The position numbers were made by a program, and so were the translations under genes. This document shows, piece by piece, positions 36,706 through 46,470 of a stretch of 64,000 bases of DNA. Under the pieces are notes generated by a model. The model had not been told where the DNA came from. It did no database searches and saw only the letters and a program-made list of their open reading frames with translations. Each line of letters starts with the position of its first letter. Position 1 is the stretch's first letter. The stretch spans positions 124,001-188,000 of the forward strand of contig NZ_CP024310.1 of NCBI RefSeq assembly GCF_002944405.1. Direction: 5' to 3'. The DNA comes from Sinorhizobium fredii (lineage in GTDB: Bacteria > Pseudomonadota > Alphaproteobacteria > Rhizobiales > Rhizobiaceae).

Positions 36706-36842
36706 CGTGAGACTTCTGCAACGCCCGCATCAGATGCCGCACTTCGAGAGCTTCAGGCATCCGGCACGCCATCAGCTTTCTCCACGGCCTCCAGCCTAGT
36801 GCGCCGGCGAAAGAGCGGCGGCCTAGGAGCTGTCATGGTCCG

Positions 36843-36946
36843 TCAGCGCGTTTGATCGGTTGTGAGGTCCAGCCCGCCCCAGATCGAGGTTTTTCGGCCG
36901 ATCGGCTTGAGCTTGCGGGATTGTTGATTTCGACGGTATACGGCAT
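36843..36946 (-). pseudogene. Small SIWG-motif protein, apparently frameshifted
   Basis: The ATG at 36946 reads PYTVEINNP. The frame then slips near CAATCCCGCAAG (about 36919-36930), and RKLKPIGRKTSIWGGLDLTT runs on to a stop at 36843. The basic block plus TSIWGGLDL matches the NTSIWGDADL motif of the SyrB-like protein at 7480-8064. An alternative is a longer in-frame protein that starts farther upstream. Function unknown. Confidence 0.45.
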
Positions 36947-37453
36947 TGTCTGCTGACACATAGATCCTCCAGGCGACGAATCGCGACCACGACATTTTTG
37001 CCTTGGCTGGGTGACGCAACTGCCCGGTCGGATGGGTTCGTCGCGTCGAAATCCAAGCCACGCCGTGGAGAGGCGAGGGGTCTGCTCAGGCACTGTTCCG
37101 GGACGGCGGCGAAGGAGGCGGGGTTGCCGGCACCAGTTCCTCTATCGTCGTCCGTGGCCACGTCCTTCGCGGCTCGATGAGGCATGTCTGATCGGAGAGC
37201 GGCTTCGCCTCGATCGTCCTCCCGCAACGGCGATCCGCAACTTTCTTCCCCTGGTCGCTGACGCGCCCATTCCTCGCGCAACAACAAAGTTCCTCCTCGC
37301 CGCCCTCCACGCTGTTCCGGCCCAAAAAGCCACCCCCATTGCACGGGCGCAATGGGACCCCGGCCGGGTGCGGTCCGATCGTCACCAATCCTTGCGACAG
37401 CCATCGAGGCCGCGATGGGCGCGGCCCGAGAACCAAGCGAAAGGAACTTCATC
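36947..37453 (+). other. Intergenic and leader of the DUF736 gene
   Basis: No credible gene. The right half is a GC-rich leader with inverted repeats (for example CCATTGCAC/GCGCAATGG near 37336-37355) ending in the shared hairpin. Confidence 0.45.
37408..37426 (+). repeat. Leader hairpin GGCCGCG-ATGGG-CGCGGCC, copy 2
   Basis: Identical to the 19 bases at 27190-27208. It lies 27 bases before the DUF736 start codon and just before its ribosome binding site. Confidence 0.7.
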
Positions 37454-37765
37454 ATGGCAACCATCGGCACCTTCACCTCTTCCGAAAACGGCTTCAACGG
37501 TTCGATCCGCACGCTCGCCCTCAACGTCAAGGCCCGCATCGCCCGCATCGAAAACCCCTCCGACAAGGGCCCGCACTTTCGCATCTACGCGGGGAATGTC
37601 GAGCTCGGCGCCGCCTGGCAGAAGCGATCCACCGAGACCGATCGTGACTACCTCTCGATCAAGCTCGACGACCCGAGCTTCCCGGCGCCGATCTACGCAA
37701 CGCTGACGGAAGTCGAGGGCGAGGACGGCTACCAGCTGATCTGGTCGCGCCCCAACCGGGACTGA
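37454..37765 (+). CDS. DUF736-family protein
   Basis: 103 residues; AAAGGAAC precedes the ATG. The sequence is typical of DUF736 ([68 protein letters not shown]). Family knowledge: found on plasmids and integrative elements of alphaproteobacteria, function unknown. It sits a few kb left of oriT and reads toward it. Confidence 0.88.
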   Translation: MATIGTFTSSENGFNGSIRTLALNVKARIARIENPSDKGPHFRIYAGNVELGAAWQKRSTETDRDYLSIKLDDPSFPAPIYATLTEVEGEDGYQLIWSRPNRD

Positions 37766-37776
37766 GAGCCGGAAAA

Positions 37777-37851
37777 GGCCCCGCCGCAAGGCGGGGCCAA
37801 TCGACCGAGAATAAAAGCCGGAAGCGGGCTTCGAACCCGCTGCCGGCTTTT
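37777..37851 (+). terminator. Two tandem hairpins after DUF736, the second terminator-like
   Basis: Hairpin 1: GGCCCCGCC-GCAA-GGCGGGGCC (37777-37798), without T-run. Hairpin 2: AAAAGCCGG ... CCGGCTTTT with an inner AGCGGG/CCCGCT stem (37813-37851), ending in TTTT. The second fits a rho-independent terminator. Confidence 0.65.
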
Positions 37852-38090
37852 CTGGTGCCATGCGGAACCGGAATTGTCTGCTCAGATCGCGCAAGTGTGC
37901 CGGGCGGAAATGCCGGCTTCAAGCACGAGCGGTTACCCCCCAATTTCGTGGCCCGCGCCCTGCAGGGACGAGGGCCACGCAATCGGCTCCCCCGCTCGCC
38001 GCCTCCGGCGGTCGCTGGCGCGATCCTTGACGCCGTCATCTCCTCCCGCCGCGCGTCGTCGTCTTTCACGAACTAAAGGAGATGACGACG

Positions 38091-38255
38091 ATGACGATGG
38101 AGCAGAACATCGAAGAACTGCGCCGTGAACTTGGCCAGGCAACAGATGCCGCCGAACGCCGCCAGATCGAAGCGGAGTTGCAACTCGCCCAGGGCGAGCT
38201 GATCATCGCGCTGGCGGAGCTGGACGGCGAGCTTGATCCCGAGCCGCCCTTCTAA
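38091..38255 (+). CDS. Small helical protein, 54 residues
   Basis: AAGGAG (38076-38081) is 9 bases from the ATG at 38091; the ATG at 38082 directly abuts it and is less likely. The protein (MTMEQNIEELRRELGQATDA; ELQLAQGELIIALAELDGEL) is an acidic single coiled-coil helix. Such tiny ORFs are common on rhizobial plasmids; function unknown. Confidence 0.6.
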   Translation: MTMEQNIEELRRELGQATDAAERRQIEAELQLAQGELIIALAELDGELDPEPPF

Positions 38256-38543
38256 GGCGGCATACCGCCAGCTCGCGGCAGTCCGCGGCACCGGGATGGC
38301 GAGCGACGCATTGCGCTCCACGTCCTCCGACAATGCGGTCATCTGCATCAGGATGCTGCAGCCCTTTCGTCACGACGCAACCTGCCCGCGCCAGAATTTT
38401 CCCCGCCGCTCAAGCGGCTCCTCGCGATCCAAAACTCTGGCGGCGGGCAGGTCCTCCACATCCGTTCCGGCCCGGTCGGGTGCATCCTTCCACTCCGATC
38501 TGCAAGGCCATCCCGCGATGACCCCAATTCGAAGGAGAGTACG

Positions 38544-38689
38544 ATGCAACGCCTCGCTCAAGCACGCTGTGCAAGGTGATCTGTCACTTCTTTCGCAAAG
38601 GAAAGCTCGGCCTGAAGCTCGCCATCAAGATCCCGTTCTTCATCGAGATCGAGGCATCTTTTGAGACCGGCTGGAACCGGCGCCGATGA
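38544..38689 (+). pseudogene. Tiny ORF with probable frameshift
   Basis: GAAGGAG lies 6 bases before the ATG at 38544. The first frame (MQRLAQARCAR) stops at once. One base off, the frame reads TLCKVICHFFRKGKLGLKLA then IKIPFFIEIEASFETGWNRR to the stop at 38687. A single-base slip near 38562-38566 would join them. It may instead begin at GTG 38577 without any frameshift. Confidence 0.4.
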
Positions 38690-38728
38690 AGCGTATATGG
38701 GCCCGCTTCGGCGGGCCCTTTCATGCGG

Positions 38729-38977
38729 TCATCGTGGCCGCGGACGATAGCCGCGCTTGCGCTTCTGTCGCAGGAGATCGAGAAACAGTTCGACCGCCTC
38801 CGTCTCGCATCCGAACCGTTGCACCTTCATCTGTCCCTTGGCGCCGATCCTGCCCCATCTGCGCAGCAGGCAGACGTCGCCGAAGAGGTTCGGCTCAATC
38901 GCCATGGCATAGTAGCGCGCCATGTTCCTCGAGGTGTCCGTCCGTTCCACGTAGAGCTGATAGGGCTGCGAGATCAT
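38729..38977 (-). CDS. WGR-domain protein
   Basis: 82 residues from the ATG at 38977 (a TTG at 39013 would add 12). It consists of one WGR domain: YQLYVERTDTSRNMARYYAM, then LRRWGRIGAKGQMKVQRFG. Family knowledge: WGR domains bind DNA ends or modified DNA and occur in PARPs and in stand-alone plasmid proteins. The tail is very basic (RKRGYRPRPR). Confidence 0.8.
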   Translation of the reverse strand: MISQPYQLYVERTDTSRNMARYYAMAIEPNLFGDVCLLRRWGRIGAKGQMKVQRFGCETEAVELFLDLLRQKRKRGYRPRPR

Positions 38978-39201
38978 GCAGCCAGAATCGGAGATTTCGG
39001 CGTCAGCGTCCAACGAGTCTTATGAATCGGTGCCCCACCATCGATTCATCCTTGTGATGAATACGGGCGTCAAAGATCGGACGCCTCCGGCGTGCGGGCT
39101 CTTTCCGAGCGATGCGACCGTCGAGCTCACATCGACGGCCGCGCTCGCGATGACCACAGCCGCCGATCGAAAACCAGTCGAACGTGCCGCTCGCTCCGAG
39201 C

Positions 39202-39480
39202 TTACTTGTTCATTGCGTCCTTGAGCGCCTTGGCCGGCTGGAAGGTCAACTTCTTCGCGGCCGCCACCTTGATCGTCGCACCGGTCGCCGGATTGCGGGC
39301 ATCGCGCTCCGGCGTTGTTTTCACTTTAAATTTCCCGAAAGCCGGGATGGATGTCTCGGCGCCTGATGTTGCTGCGGCGGTAATGGCGGCGAAGACGGCC
39401 TCAACGATCGTCTTGCCTTGCGCCTTGGTCAGACCGTGGTCGTTGGCAATCTTGTCGGCAATTTCATTTGTGGTGGTCAT
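39202..39480 (-). CDS. HU-family DNA-binding protein
   Basis: 92 residues; GAGGGG precedes the ATG. Typical HU: TNEIADKIANDHGLTKAQGK, FGKFKVKTTPERDARNPATG (the DNA-binding beta arm with the Arg-Asn-Pro tip) and KKLTFQPAKALKDAMN. It would bend DNA; being close to traG and oriT it could help the relaxosome or replication, which is inference. Confidence 0.9.
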   Translation of the reverse strand: MTTTNEIADKIANDHGLTKAQGKTIVEAVFAAITAAATSGAETSIPAFGKFKVKTTPERDARNPATGATIKVAAAKKLTFQPAKALKDAMNK

Positions 39481-39723
39481 GTTTGTCCCCTCGTTTTTGT
39501 GCGCAGAAAACATTCCACTGGATTTACGGATTGTCACGCCTCCGCGGGTGCGCAAACCGCGCAACCGCAGGCGTGTCCACAGTTTGCTGAGGTAAATCCC
39601 CCTTCCGGTAGCTGTCGCCTTCCAAATTGGGGCCCATGCACCCCGGGGAAAGGCGCGGCGTCCGCACTGGTATCCAGCGCAGCAAGACTGTATGCCGCCC
39701 CGAACGACATTCGAGGGTTGATC

Positions 39724-39951
39724 ATGGAAGACACCATACAGATTGGAACCCGCGGCGACTTCGGCCTCTGGGCAATCGAGGTCGCCAAGCAGATCGTTGG
39801 CGAGCAGGGTTTCGAGCTTGCGCGAGCCGCGCGCGACGGCACGGAGGATGATGTCCGGGTTGCCGGCAATGCACTCGGCCAAGCGATCACCAACGCGCTC
39901 ATGGAAGTCTATGACGGGCTGCTCGATGAGACATCTGCGGACGTAACCTGA
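39724..39951 (+). CDS. Small acidic hypothetical protein, 75 residues
   Basis: Starts MEDTIQIGTRGDFGLWAIEV. Helical and acidic, no membrane segment. It is convergent with traG (9-base gap). Not recognised. Confidence 0.5.
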   Translation: MEDTIQIGTRGDFGLWAIEVAKQIVGEQGFELARAARDGTEDDVRVAGNALGQAITNALMEVYDGLLDETSADVT

Positions 39952-39960
39952 TACCGGCCT

Positions 39961-41889
39961 TCACTGCTTTTCGACGCTGTCACGGAAGAACGCGTTTGGC
40001 TTGACGCAGGCCTTCATGTCGGCGCGCCGGAACCAGATCGCGCGCCCGCACCGAAGCGGCGGATTGCCCGCGGTGAAGACGATCTGCTCGTCGGCGCGCA
40101 TGCGCAGCACCTCGTGCGGCATGATCAGCGGTCGGCGGCTCAACTGCTTCGATCGTGACCGCGACGATCCCTTCATGCCCGTCGAACGGTTCGTCTGATC
40201 CACTTCGACCGTGGTGTCGCCGCAGCGCTTGGAAATGTAGTCGGCCGTATCGGGATCGTTGATCGCGGCAAACGAGATCCACGACGCGGATTCGAACCAT
40301 TTGCTCGTCGCGTCACGGCCGCCATAGGCCTCGCGCATCTGGCCGATCGACTGGAAGATCATGGTGAGCGTGATGCCGTATTTTCGGCCGGCGTCGCGCG
40401 CCGTTTCGAGGATGCGCAGGTAGCCGAGACGAGCGACCTCGTCCAGCAAGAAAAGCGTGCGCCCCTTCACGTCGCCGTTGCGGTTGTAAATCGCATTGAG
40501 GAAGGAGCCGATCACCACCCGCGCCAGTCCGGGGTGGGCTTCCAGCACCTTTAGATCGAGCGCGATGAAGACGTCCGTGTCGCCGTCGGCGAGATCGTCC
40601 GTCGAAAAACTGTCACCCGACACCAGTGCCGCATAGTTCGGGTAGGAGAGCCAGTGGGTTTCCTTCACCGCATTGGCATAGACGCCGGAAAACGTCTCCG
40701 GCGTCATGTTGACGAAGACGGCGACATTCTCCTTCACGAAGTCGGATTCCGAGCCTTCGTAGATGCGGGTCAGGCGTTCGCGCAGCTTCGGCTCCGGCTC
40801 GGAGAGATTGGCCCGAACGCGGCGCAGCGTCTGGTCCTTCTCGTCCGTGTGCCCCGACAGGCAGACGTCGGAGATCAGCGCGGTCAGAAGCTGCATGGCG
40901 GAAGCCCGGAAGAAGTCATCGCGCGCCGAGGCGGTGCGGGCATTGTCGGTCATGATCCAGGTGGCGACGGCGACAATGTCCTCTTCCTTGGTGCCGCCGA
41001 ACCGGCCGATCCAGTCGAGCGCGTTGAAGCCGACCGCCGGCGTCGCCGGATCGAGCACGATTACCTTGCGGCCGGCCTTGCGGCGATGATCGACGACCAT
41101 CGGCGCCACCTCGCTCGACGGGTCGACGACGACGAGACTTCCGCCCCATTTGAGTGCGGTCGGAACCGTCACCGAGGTGGTCTTGAAGCCACCGGAGCCG
41201 GCAAAGACGATGCCGTGCGACGAGCCGAAGGAACCGTCGAAGCAGAGCAGCGGCGACTTGCCGCCGGCTCCCCAGCTTTGCGGGTCGTCGGCGCGAAACG
41301 GCATTGCCGCGATGCTGTCCCTGTCGACCCGGTAGCGCTCGCCGACGACGATGCCGCCGCTCTCCGGAAACAGTTTCGTGGCGTCTGCCATCTTCATCCA
41401 GTCGGCCTCGCCATGGATCGCCCGTGACCCGTGAATGCGACGCGGCGGTCGCGTGGCGAAGGCGGCGTTTCCCTTCAGCCCGACCCGGAGTGCGAAGACA
41501 CCGGCAAGCAGCGCGGCGGATGCGCCGACCGCGGTTGCCGGATCGGCATAGGTGAGCAGCGATTGGCCCACTGGCACGCTGCCCGCCATGCGCGCGAGGC
41601 GGATTGTTTCGCGCGTGATCGCGATGACGATCACCGCCCCGCAGCCGGCGAGCGTGCCCCAGCCGGTCCTCCGTATGTTGACCGAGCCGTTGGCCGCGAA
41701 CAGGACGATCACGCCGATTGCGGCGGCAGTAACATAGGGAAGCGCAAGCGCGATCCGTCCCAGCATCAGTTTCGCCTGCGGCGTCGTTCCGAAGGCCGCC
41801 AGCCAATGCTCGATGCCCGGCATGACGATCGCAGCGGCGACCATCAAAGCGGCCGGAATGACGGTGAGCAAAATCCTATTCACCGTCAT
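39961..41889 (-). CDS. traG: TraG, type IV coupling protein
   Basis: 642 residues from the ATG at 41889 ([20 protein letters not shown]); the longer frame to 41964 overlaps traD heavily. Two to four N-terminal membrane helices (residues ~5-25, 45-65, 75-90, 125-145) are followed by the VirD4/TraG ATPase: Walker [21 protein letters not shown] and Walker [14 protein letters not shown]. It links the relaxosome to the mating-pair channel. Length and order match Ti-plasmid TraG. It overlaps traD by 14 bases. Confidence 0.93.
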   Translation of the reverse strand: MTVNRILLTVIPAALMVAAAIVMPGIEHWLAAFGTTPQAKLMLGRIALALPYVTAAAIGVIVLFAANGSVNIRRTGWGTLAGCGAVIVIAITRETIRLARMAGSVPVGQSLLTYADPATAVGASAALLAGVFALRVGLKGNAAFATRPPRRIHGSRAIHGEADWMKMADATKLFPESGGIVVGERYRVDRDSIAAMPFRADDPQSWGAGGKSPLLCFDGSFGSSHGIVFAGSGGFKTTSVTVPTALKWGGSLVVVDPSSEVAPMVVDHRRKAGRKVIVLDPATPAVGFNALDWIGRFGGTKEEDIVAVATWIMTDNARTASARDDFFRASAMQLLTALISDVCLSGHTDEKDQTLRRVRANLSEPEPKLRERLTRIYEGSESDFVKENVAVFVNMTPETFSGVYANAVKETHWLSYPNYAALVSGDSFSTDDLADGDTDVFIALDLKVLEAHPGLARVVIGSFLNAIYNRNGDVKGRTLFLLDEVARLGYLRILETARDAGRKYGITLTMIFQSIGQMREAYGGRDATSKWFESASWISFAAINDPDTADYISKRCGDTTVEVDQTNRSTGMKGSSRSRSKQLSRRPLIMPHEVLRMRADEQIVFTAGNPPLRCGRAIWFRRADMKACVKPNAFFRDSVEKQ

Positions 41890-42091
41890 GGCCGAAGGCC
41901 TCCGCTCCGATTGCGGTGAGCCGCGTCCGCTCCTTGTCGTCGCCCTTGATGCGTCGGCCGGCATCGATTAGCAGGCCGAGCAGCAGCGCCCGTTTCTCGT
42001 AGCGCAGGCCGGCCTTGACGATCAGACCGCCGAGCTCGATTTTTTCTCGCGTATCCTTCTTGCGCGCGTCATTCGTCATCGTCCTCGCCAT
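41876..42091 (-). CDS. traD: TraD, conjugal transfer protein
   Basis: From the ATG at 42091 it has 71 residues, the usual Ti TraD length. Basic and helical ([20 protein letters not shown]). It lies between traC (4-base gap) and traG (overlap). Family knowledge: a small Dtr protein whose exact role is unclear. Confidence 0.88.
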   Translation of the reverse strand: MARTMTNDARKKDTREKIELGGLIVKAGLRYEKRALLLGLLIDAGRRIKGDDKERTRLTAIGAEAFGHDGE

Positions 42092-42095
42092 GCGC

Positions 42096-42395
42096 TCAAG
42101 CCTCGCCAGTGCCGCCCGCATCCGCGCCAGCCGCGAACGTCGCGGGCGATGGTTGGTCAAGCTTTCCGCCGCCGCCGCCATCCTTCCTTCCGGTCGCCTG
42201 TCCCTTGCCGCCGCGAAACCGCTTGGCCATCTCCTCGAAGGCCGCCTGGAGCTCAGCTTCTTCGACCTCGATATCGCCGAGACCGGCTTTCAGCGCCACC
42301 CTGCCGATGCGCTCCGCCTCGCGGGTCTCCGCTTGCTTGAGCTGTTCCTGCAGCCTCGCTATTTCTTCCCTGATCTTCGATGACGGCTTCTTCAT
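42096..42395 (-). CDS. traC: TraC, relaxosome accessory protein
   Basis: 99 residues from the ATG at 42395, preceded by CAGGAG. The start [20 protein letters not shown] and the following coiled coil match Ti TraC; the C-terminus is Gly/Ala-rich. It probably helps TraA at oriT. First gene of the leftward traC-traD-traG operon. Confidence 0.88.
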   Translation of the reverse strand: MKKPSSKIREEIARLQEQLKQAETREAERIGRVALKAGLGDIEVEEAELQAAFEEMAKRFRGGKGQATGRKDGGGGGKLDQPSPATFAAGADAGGTGEA

Positions 42396-42640
42396 TCCGG
42401 TCGCATCTCCTGGTCGTCTTGGCGTTCGTTCTGCGACGCCGAGACTCCTCTGAATGGCTACCCAAGGAAAGGTGCAAATTTGCACGTCGGCAAAGCCGAC
42501 ACTTTGCGACATCATCCCGCCGCTTGATAAGAGCGGATCCAAGGGCGCAATTATACGTCGCTGTGGCGACGTGTTGCGTTGCAGCCCTGGCGGGGCCCGC
42601 TCTTGGACTGACCAAGGTTTAACCCGGGAGTTTTACCGCC
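42396..42640. other. oriT: oriT region, with nic by homology
   Basis: Between divergent traC and traA. CCAAGGGCGCAATTATACGT starts at 42539 and matches the pTiC58/RSF1010-type oriT core. An inverted repeat follows (ACGTCGC 42555-42561, GCGACGT 42566-42572). By alignment with RSF1010 (TGCG/CCCT), nic lies on the minus strand between 42546 and 42545, so the transferred strand would run leftward. A hairpin GTCGGC-AAA-GCCGAC (42486-42500) lies nearby. Confidence 0.85.
42470..42487. promoter_or_regulatory. TraR box (tra box) between traC and traA
   Basis: AGGTGCAAATTTGCACGT; its core GTGCAAATTTGCAC is a perfect palindrome and has the layout of the 18-bp tra box (dyad TGCA...TGCA). It sits 75 bases before traC and 154 before traA and can serve both. 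Confidence 0.75.
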
Positions 42641-45600
42641 GTGGCCATCGCCCATTTCTCCGCCAGCATCGTCAGCCGCGGCTCCGGCCGCAGCGCCGTG
42701 CTGTCGGCGGCCTATCGCCATTGCGCCCGGATGGACTACGAGCGCGAAGCTCGCACCATCGACTACACGCGGAAAGAAGGGCTCCTGCACGAGGAGTTTT
42801 CGCTGCCGGCGGATGCGCCTGCATGGGCGCGGCAGCTGATTGCCGATCGTTCAATCTCCGGTGCGTCGGAAGCCTTCTGGAACCGGGTCGAGGCCTTCGA
42901 GAAGCGCGCCGACGCTCAGCTCGCCAGGGACCTGACCATCGCCCTGCCGCTGGAGCTGACGCCGGAGCAGAACATCGCGCTGGTGCGCGATTTCGTCGAG
43001 AAGCACGTGCTGTCCAAGGGCATGGTCGCCGACTGGGTCTATCACGACAATCCGGGTAATCCGCATATCCACCTGATGACCACATTGCGGCCGCTGACGG
43101 AGAAGGGTTTCGGGCCGAAGAAGGTCGCGGTCACAGGCGAGGACGGCCAGGCGCTCAAGACCAAGTCCGGCAAAATCGTCTATGAGCTCTGGGCCGGCTC
43201 GACGGATGATTTCAATCACCTGCGCGACGGCTGGTTCGAGCGGCAGAACCATCATCTGGCGCTGAACGGGATTTCGCTGCGCGTCGATGGCCGCTCCTAC
43301 GAGAAGCAGGGCATCGCGCTCGAACCGACGATTCACCTCGGCGTTGGCGCCAAGGCGATCGAGCGCAAGGCGGAGAGAGAAGGCGTCCGGCCCGAGCTCG
43401 AGCGGCTTTCCCTTAACGACAAGTGCCGCGCCGAGAACACCCGCCGTATCCTTCGAAACCCGGCGGTCGTGCTCGACCTGATCACGCGGGAGAAAAGCGT
43501 CTTCGACACCCGCGACGTCGCCAAGGTGCTGCACCGCTATGTCGACGATCCCGCCACCTTTCAGCAGTTGATGGCGCGTATTCTCCAGCACGCCGAGGTG
43601 CTGCGGCTGCAGCGCGACACGATCGACTTTGCGACCGGAGAGAAGGTGCCGGCGCGCTACACGACACGGGCGTTGATCCGGCTCGAAGCCGAGATGGCCA
43701 ATCGTGCCATTTGGCTCGCGGGCCGGGAGACACACGGTGTCGATGACAACGTTCTCGGCGCCGTCTTCGCCCGCCATGCGCGGCTGTCGGTCGAGCAGAA
43801 AACTGCAATCGAACATGTCGCCGGTCCGGCCCGGATCGCCGCGATCGTCGGCCGCGCCGGCGCGGGCAAGACGACGATGATGAAGGCGGCGCGGGAAGCC
43901 TGGGAACTCGCTGGCTACCGCGTCGTCGGTGGCGCGCTCGCCGGCAAGGCGGCCGAGGGTCTGGAGAAGGAAGCTGGTATCGAGAGCCGGACGCTCGCCT
44001 CCTGGGAGCTGCGCTGGAAGCGCGGGCAGGGCACTCTCGATCCCAAGACCGTCTTCGTCATCGACGAGGCCGGTATGGTCGCCTCAAAGCAGATGGCTGG
44101 CTTCGTCGAGGCCGTGGTGAGGGCAGGGGCCAAACTCGTCCTGGTCGGCGATCCCGATCAACTGCAGCCGATCGAGGCGGGTGCCGCCTTCCGGGCGATT
44201 GCCGACCGGATTGGCTATGCGGAACTGGAGACGATCTACCGCCAGCGCGAGGACTGGATGCGGGCTGCCTCGCTCGATCTGGCGCGCGGGCATGTCGGAG
44301 CCGCACTTACCTGCTATCGGGCGCATGACCGGCTGCATGGCTCGATGCTGAAGGCTGAAGCCGTCGAACAACTGATCGCCGACTGGAACCGCGATTACGA
44401 TCAGACCAAGACGACGCTGATGCTGGCCCACCTGCGCCGCGACGTGCGTCGCTTGGACGAGATGGCGCGGGCAAAACTGGTCGAGCGCGGCGTTCTCGGT
44501 GAGGGGCATGCCTTCCGCACCGACGACGGTAATCGTCGCTTCGATGCCGGCGACCAGATCGTCTTTCTGAAGAACGAGGGATCGCTCGGCGTCAAGAACG
44601 GCATGCTCGGCCGCGTCGTCGAGGCAGCGCCCAACCGGATCGTCGCCGTGGTCGGCGAGGGCGATCAACGCCGGCAGGTGACAGTCGAACAGCGGTTCTA
44701 CAACAATCTTGATCACGGCTATGCGACGACGATCCACAAGTCCCAGGGCGCCACCGTCGACCGGGTCAAGGTGCTGGCGTCACTGTCGCTCGACCGTCAC
44801 CTGACCTATGTCGCCATGACCCGCCACCGCGAGGATCTGCAGGTCTACTACGGCAAGCGCTCCTTCGCCATCAATGGTGGGCTCGAGAAGGTCCTGTCGC
44901 GGAAGAATGCCAAGGAAACGACGCTCGATTACGAGCGCGCCACGCTCTACCGCCAGGCGCTCTCCTTCGCCGAAAACCGTGGACTGCATCTCGTCCAGGT
45001 CGCCCGCACGCTCGTCCGCGACCGGCTCGACTGGACGCTGCGCCAGAAACAGAAGCTGGCTCATCTGGTGTCCCGCCTGCGGGCCGCGGGCGAGCAGCTT
45101 GGACTTTTCCAATCTCCCATCCAGCAACCGAAGAAGGAGCTCCCACCGATGGTCGCCGGCGTCAAGCAATTCGCATTCTCCGTGGGTGACAGCGTCGACA
45201 AAAAGCTCGGCGACGATCCGGCGCTGCGCGCCCAGTGGGAGGAGGTCTCGACCCGCTTCCGCTATGTCTTCGCCGATCCGGAAACCGCCTTCCGGGCGAT
45301 GAATTTCGATGCCGTTCTCGCTGACCGCGAAACAGCGAAACATGAGCTTCAGAAACTTGTCGATGAGCCGGCGTCGCTCGGTGCGCTGAAGGGCAAGACC
45401 GGCCTTTTGGCGAACAAGGCGGACCGCGAAGCGCGTCGCGTCGCCGAGCTCAACGTGCCCGCCCTGAAACGCGACATCGAGCAATATCTGAAGATGCGCG
45501 AGACGGCGCGGGAGCGGCTGGAGGCTGAGGAACAGAGTCTGCGGAAGCGCGTGTCGATCGACATCCCGGCGCTGTCGCCGGCGGCGCGCGTCGTGCTCGA

Positions 45601-45943
45601 GCGGGTGCGCGATGCGATCGACCGCAACGACCTTCCGGCGGCCCTCGGATTTGCACTCAGCGACCGCGAGACCAAGCTCGAGATCGACGGCTTCAACACG
45701 GCCGTCGCCGAACGCTTCGGCGAGCGCGTGCTGCTGTCGAACGCGGCGCGTAATGCCGAAGGACAGCTCTTCGAAAAACTCGCCGCCGGGCTCAAGCCAC
45801 AGGAAAAGGAAAGCCTCAAGGAGGCCTGGCCGGTGATGCGCACGGCGCAACAGCTGGCCGCGCATGAGCGCACCGCGGCGACGCTGAAACAGGTCGAGGA
45901 TCTGCGCCTTACCCAACGCCAGACCCCGACCCTGAAACAATGA
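42641..45943 (+). CDS. traA: TraA relaxase-helicase
   Basis: 1100 residues, GTG start 10 bases after GGGAG. The N-terminal MobA/MobL (MOBQ-type) relaxase (about residues 1-230) opens with [20 protein letters not shown] and has the histidine motif [16 protein letters not shown] near residues 132-147. The TraI-like helicase region follows: Walker [15 protein letters not shown] near 405, [14 protein letters not shown] near 470, and the late motif [18 protein letters not shown] near 690. The final ~250 residues are coiled-coil-rich. It nicks oriT, stays bound to the 5' end and unwinds the strand. Full length for Ti-type TraA. Confidence 0.95.
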   Translation: MAIAHFSASIVSRGSGRSAVLSAAYRHCARMDYEREARTIDYTRKEGLLHEEFSLPADAPAWARQLIADRSISGASEAFWNRVEAFEKRADAQLARDLTIALPLELTPEQNIALVRDFVEKHVLSKGMVADWVYHDNPGNPHIHLMTTLRPLTEKGFGPKKVAVTGEDGQALKTKSGKIVYELWAGSTDDFNHLRDGWFERQNHHLALNGISLRVDGRSYEKQGIALEPTIHLGVGAKAIERKAEREGVRPELERLSLNDKCRAENTRRILRNPAVVLDLITREKSVFDTRDVAKVLHRYVDDPATFQQLMARILQHAEVLRLQRDTIDFATGEKVPARYTTRALIRLEAEMANRAIWLAGRETHGVDDNVLGAVFARHARLSVEQKTAIEHVAGPARIAAIVGRAGAGKTTMMKAAREAWELAGYRVVGGALAGKAAEGLEKEAGIESRTLASWELRWKRGQGTLDPKTVFVIDEAGMVASKQMAGFVEAVVRAGAKLVLVGDPDQLQPIEAGAAFRAIADRIGYAELETIYRQREDWMRAASLDLARGHVGAALTCYRAHDRLHGSMLKAEAVEQLIADWNRDYDQTKTTLMLAHLRRDVRRLDEMARAKLVERGVLGEGHAFRTDDGNRRFDAGDQIVFLKNEGSLGVKNGMLGRVVEAAPNRIVAVVGEGDQRRQVTVEQRFYNNLDHGYATTIHKSQGATVDRVKVLASLSLDRHLTYVAMTRHREDLQVYYGKRSFAINGGLEKVLSRKNAKETTLDYERATLYRQALSFAENRGLHLVQVARTLVRDRLDWTLRQKQKLAHLVSRLRAAGEQLGLFQSPIQQPKKELPPMVAGVKQFAFSVGDSVDKKLGDDPALRAQWEEVSTRFRYVFADPETAFRAMNFDAVLADRETAKHELQKLVDEPASLGALKGKTGLLANKADREARRVAELNVPALKRDIEQYLKMRETARERLEAEEQSLRKRVSIDIPALSPAARVVLERVRDAIDRNDLPAALGFALSDRETKLEIDGFNTAVAERFGERVLLSNAARNAEGQLFEKLAAGLKPQEKESLKEAWPVMRTAQQLAAHERTAATLKQVEDLRLTQRQTPTLKQ

Positions 45944-46470
45944 CGCGGCGGCAGGCAATCACGGTGCTCGGCGCCTCGGCGATGTTGGTGGGGCTGCTTT
46001 CGGCCGCGGCGTTTCTCGGCGGATTTCGCCTCAACCTGACGCCGAGCGAACCGCTCGGGCTCTGGCGGATCGAGGCACCGAGCCGAGCAATCGCGGTCGG
46101 CAATCTGGTCTTCGTCTGCCCGCCGGTGACGCCGCTGTTCGAGGAAGCGCGCCGGCGCTCCTACCTCGTCCGCGGCCTCTGCCCGGGGGGTGTCGCTCCG
46201 TTGATCAAGGCTATCGCAGCGCTGCCCGGTCAGAATGTCGAGATCGATGAGGATGTCCGGATCGACGGCAGGCTTCTGCCTTCCTCGCGCCTGCGCAAGA
46301 TCGATGGCGCCGGGCGACCGCTCAAATCGTTTGCCGGCGGCATCGTGCCGCCGGGATACCTCTATCTGCACTCTCATTTCAAGAGCTCCTATGATTCCCG
46401 ATATTTTGGACCGATCCCCGAAACCGGATTGCTCGGGCTTGCCCGCCCGGTCTTCACCATCGATCCGTGA
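45940..46470 (+). CDS. traF: TraF, S26-type maturation peptidase
   Basis: 176 residues; the start overlaps the traA stop (ATGA). One N-terminal membrane anchor ([20 protein letters not shown]), catalytic Ser in [10 protein letters not shown] and Lys in [12 protein letters not shown]. Family knowledge: TraF processes and cyclises TrbC-type pilin in IncP/Ti systems. The trb genes it would serve are not in this window. Confidence 0.92.
   Translation: MTRRQAITVLGASAMLVGLLSAAAFLGGFRLNLTPSEPLGLWRIEAPSRAIAVGNLVFVCPPVTPLFEEARRRSYLVRGLCPGGVAPLIKAIAALPGQNVEIDEDVRIDGRLLPSSRLRKIDGAGRPLKSFAGGIVPPGYLYLHSHFKSSYDSRYFGPIPETGLLGLARPVFTIDP

Noticed and set aside
37817..37847. T-arm-like sequence (GGGCTTCGAACCC) that could suggest a tRNA or an att site
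   Set aside because: No cloverleaf can be completed on either strand; the symmetric AAAAGCCGG/CCGGCTTTT arms fit a terminator better.
44780..45958. Minus-strand frame of 392 codons opposite traA
   Set aside because: Mirror of the traA C-terminal coding region, without start signals or family resemblance.
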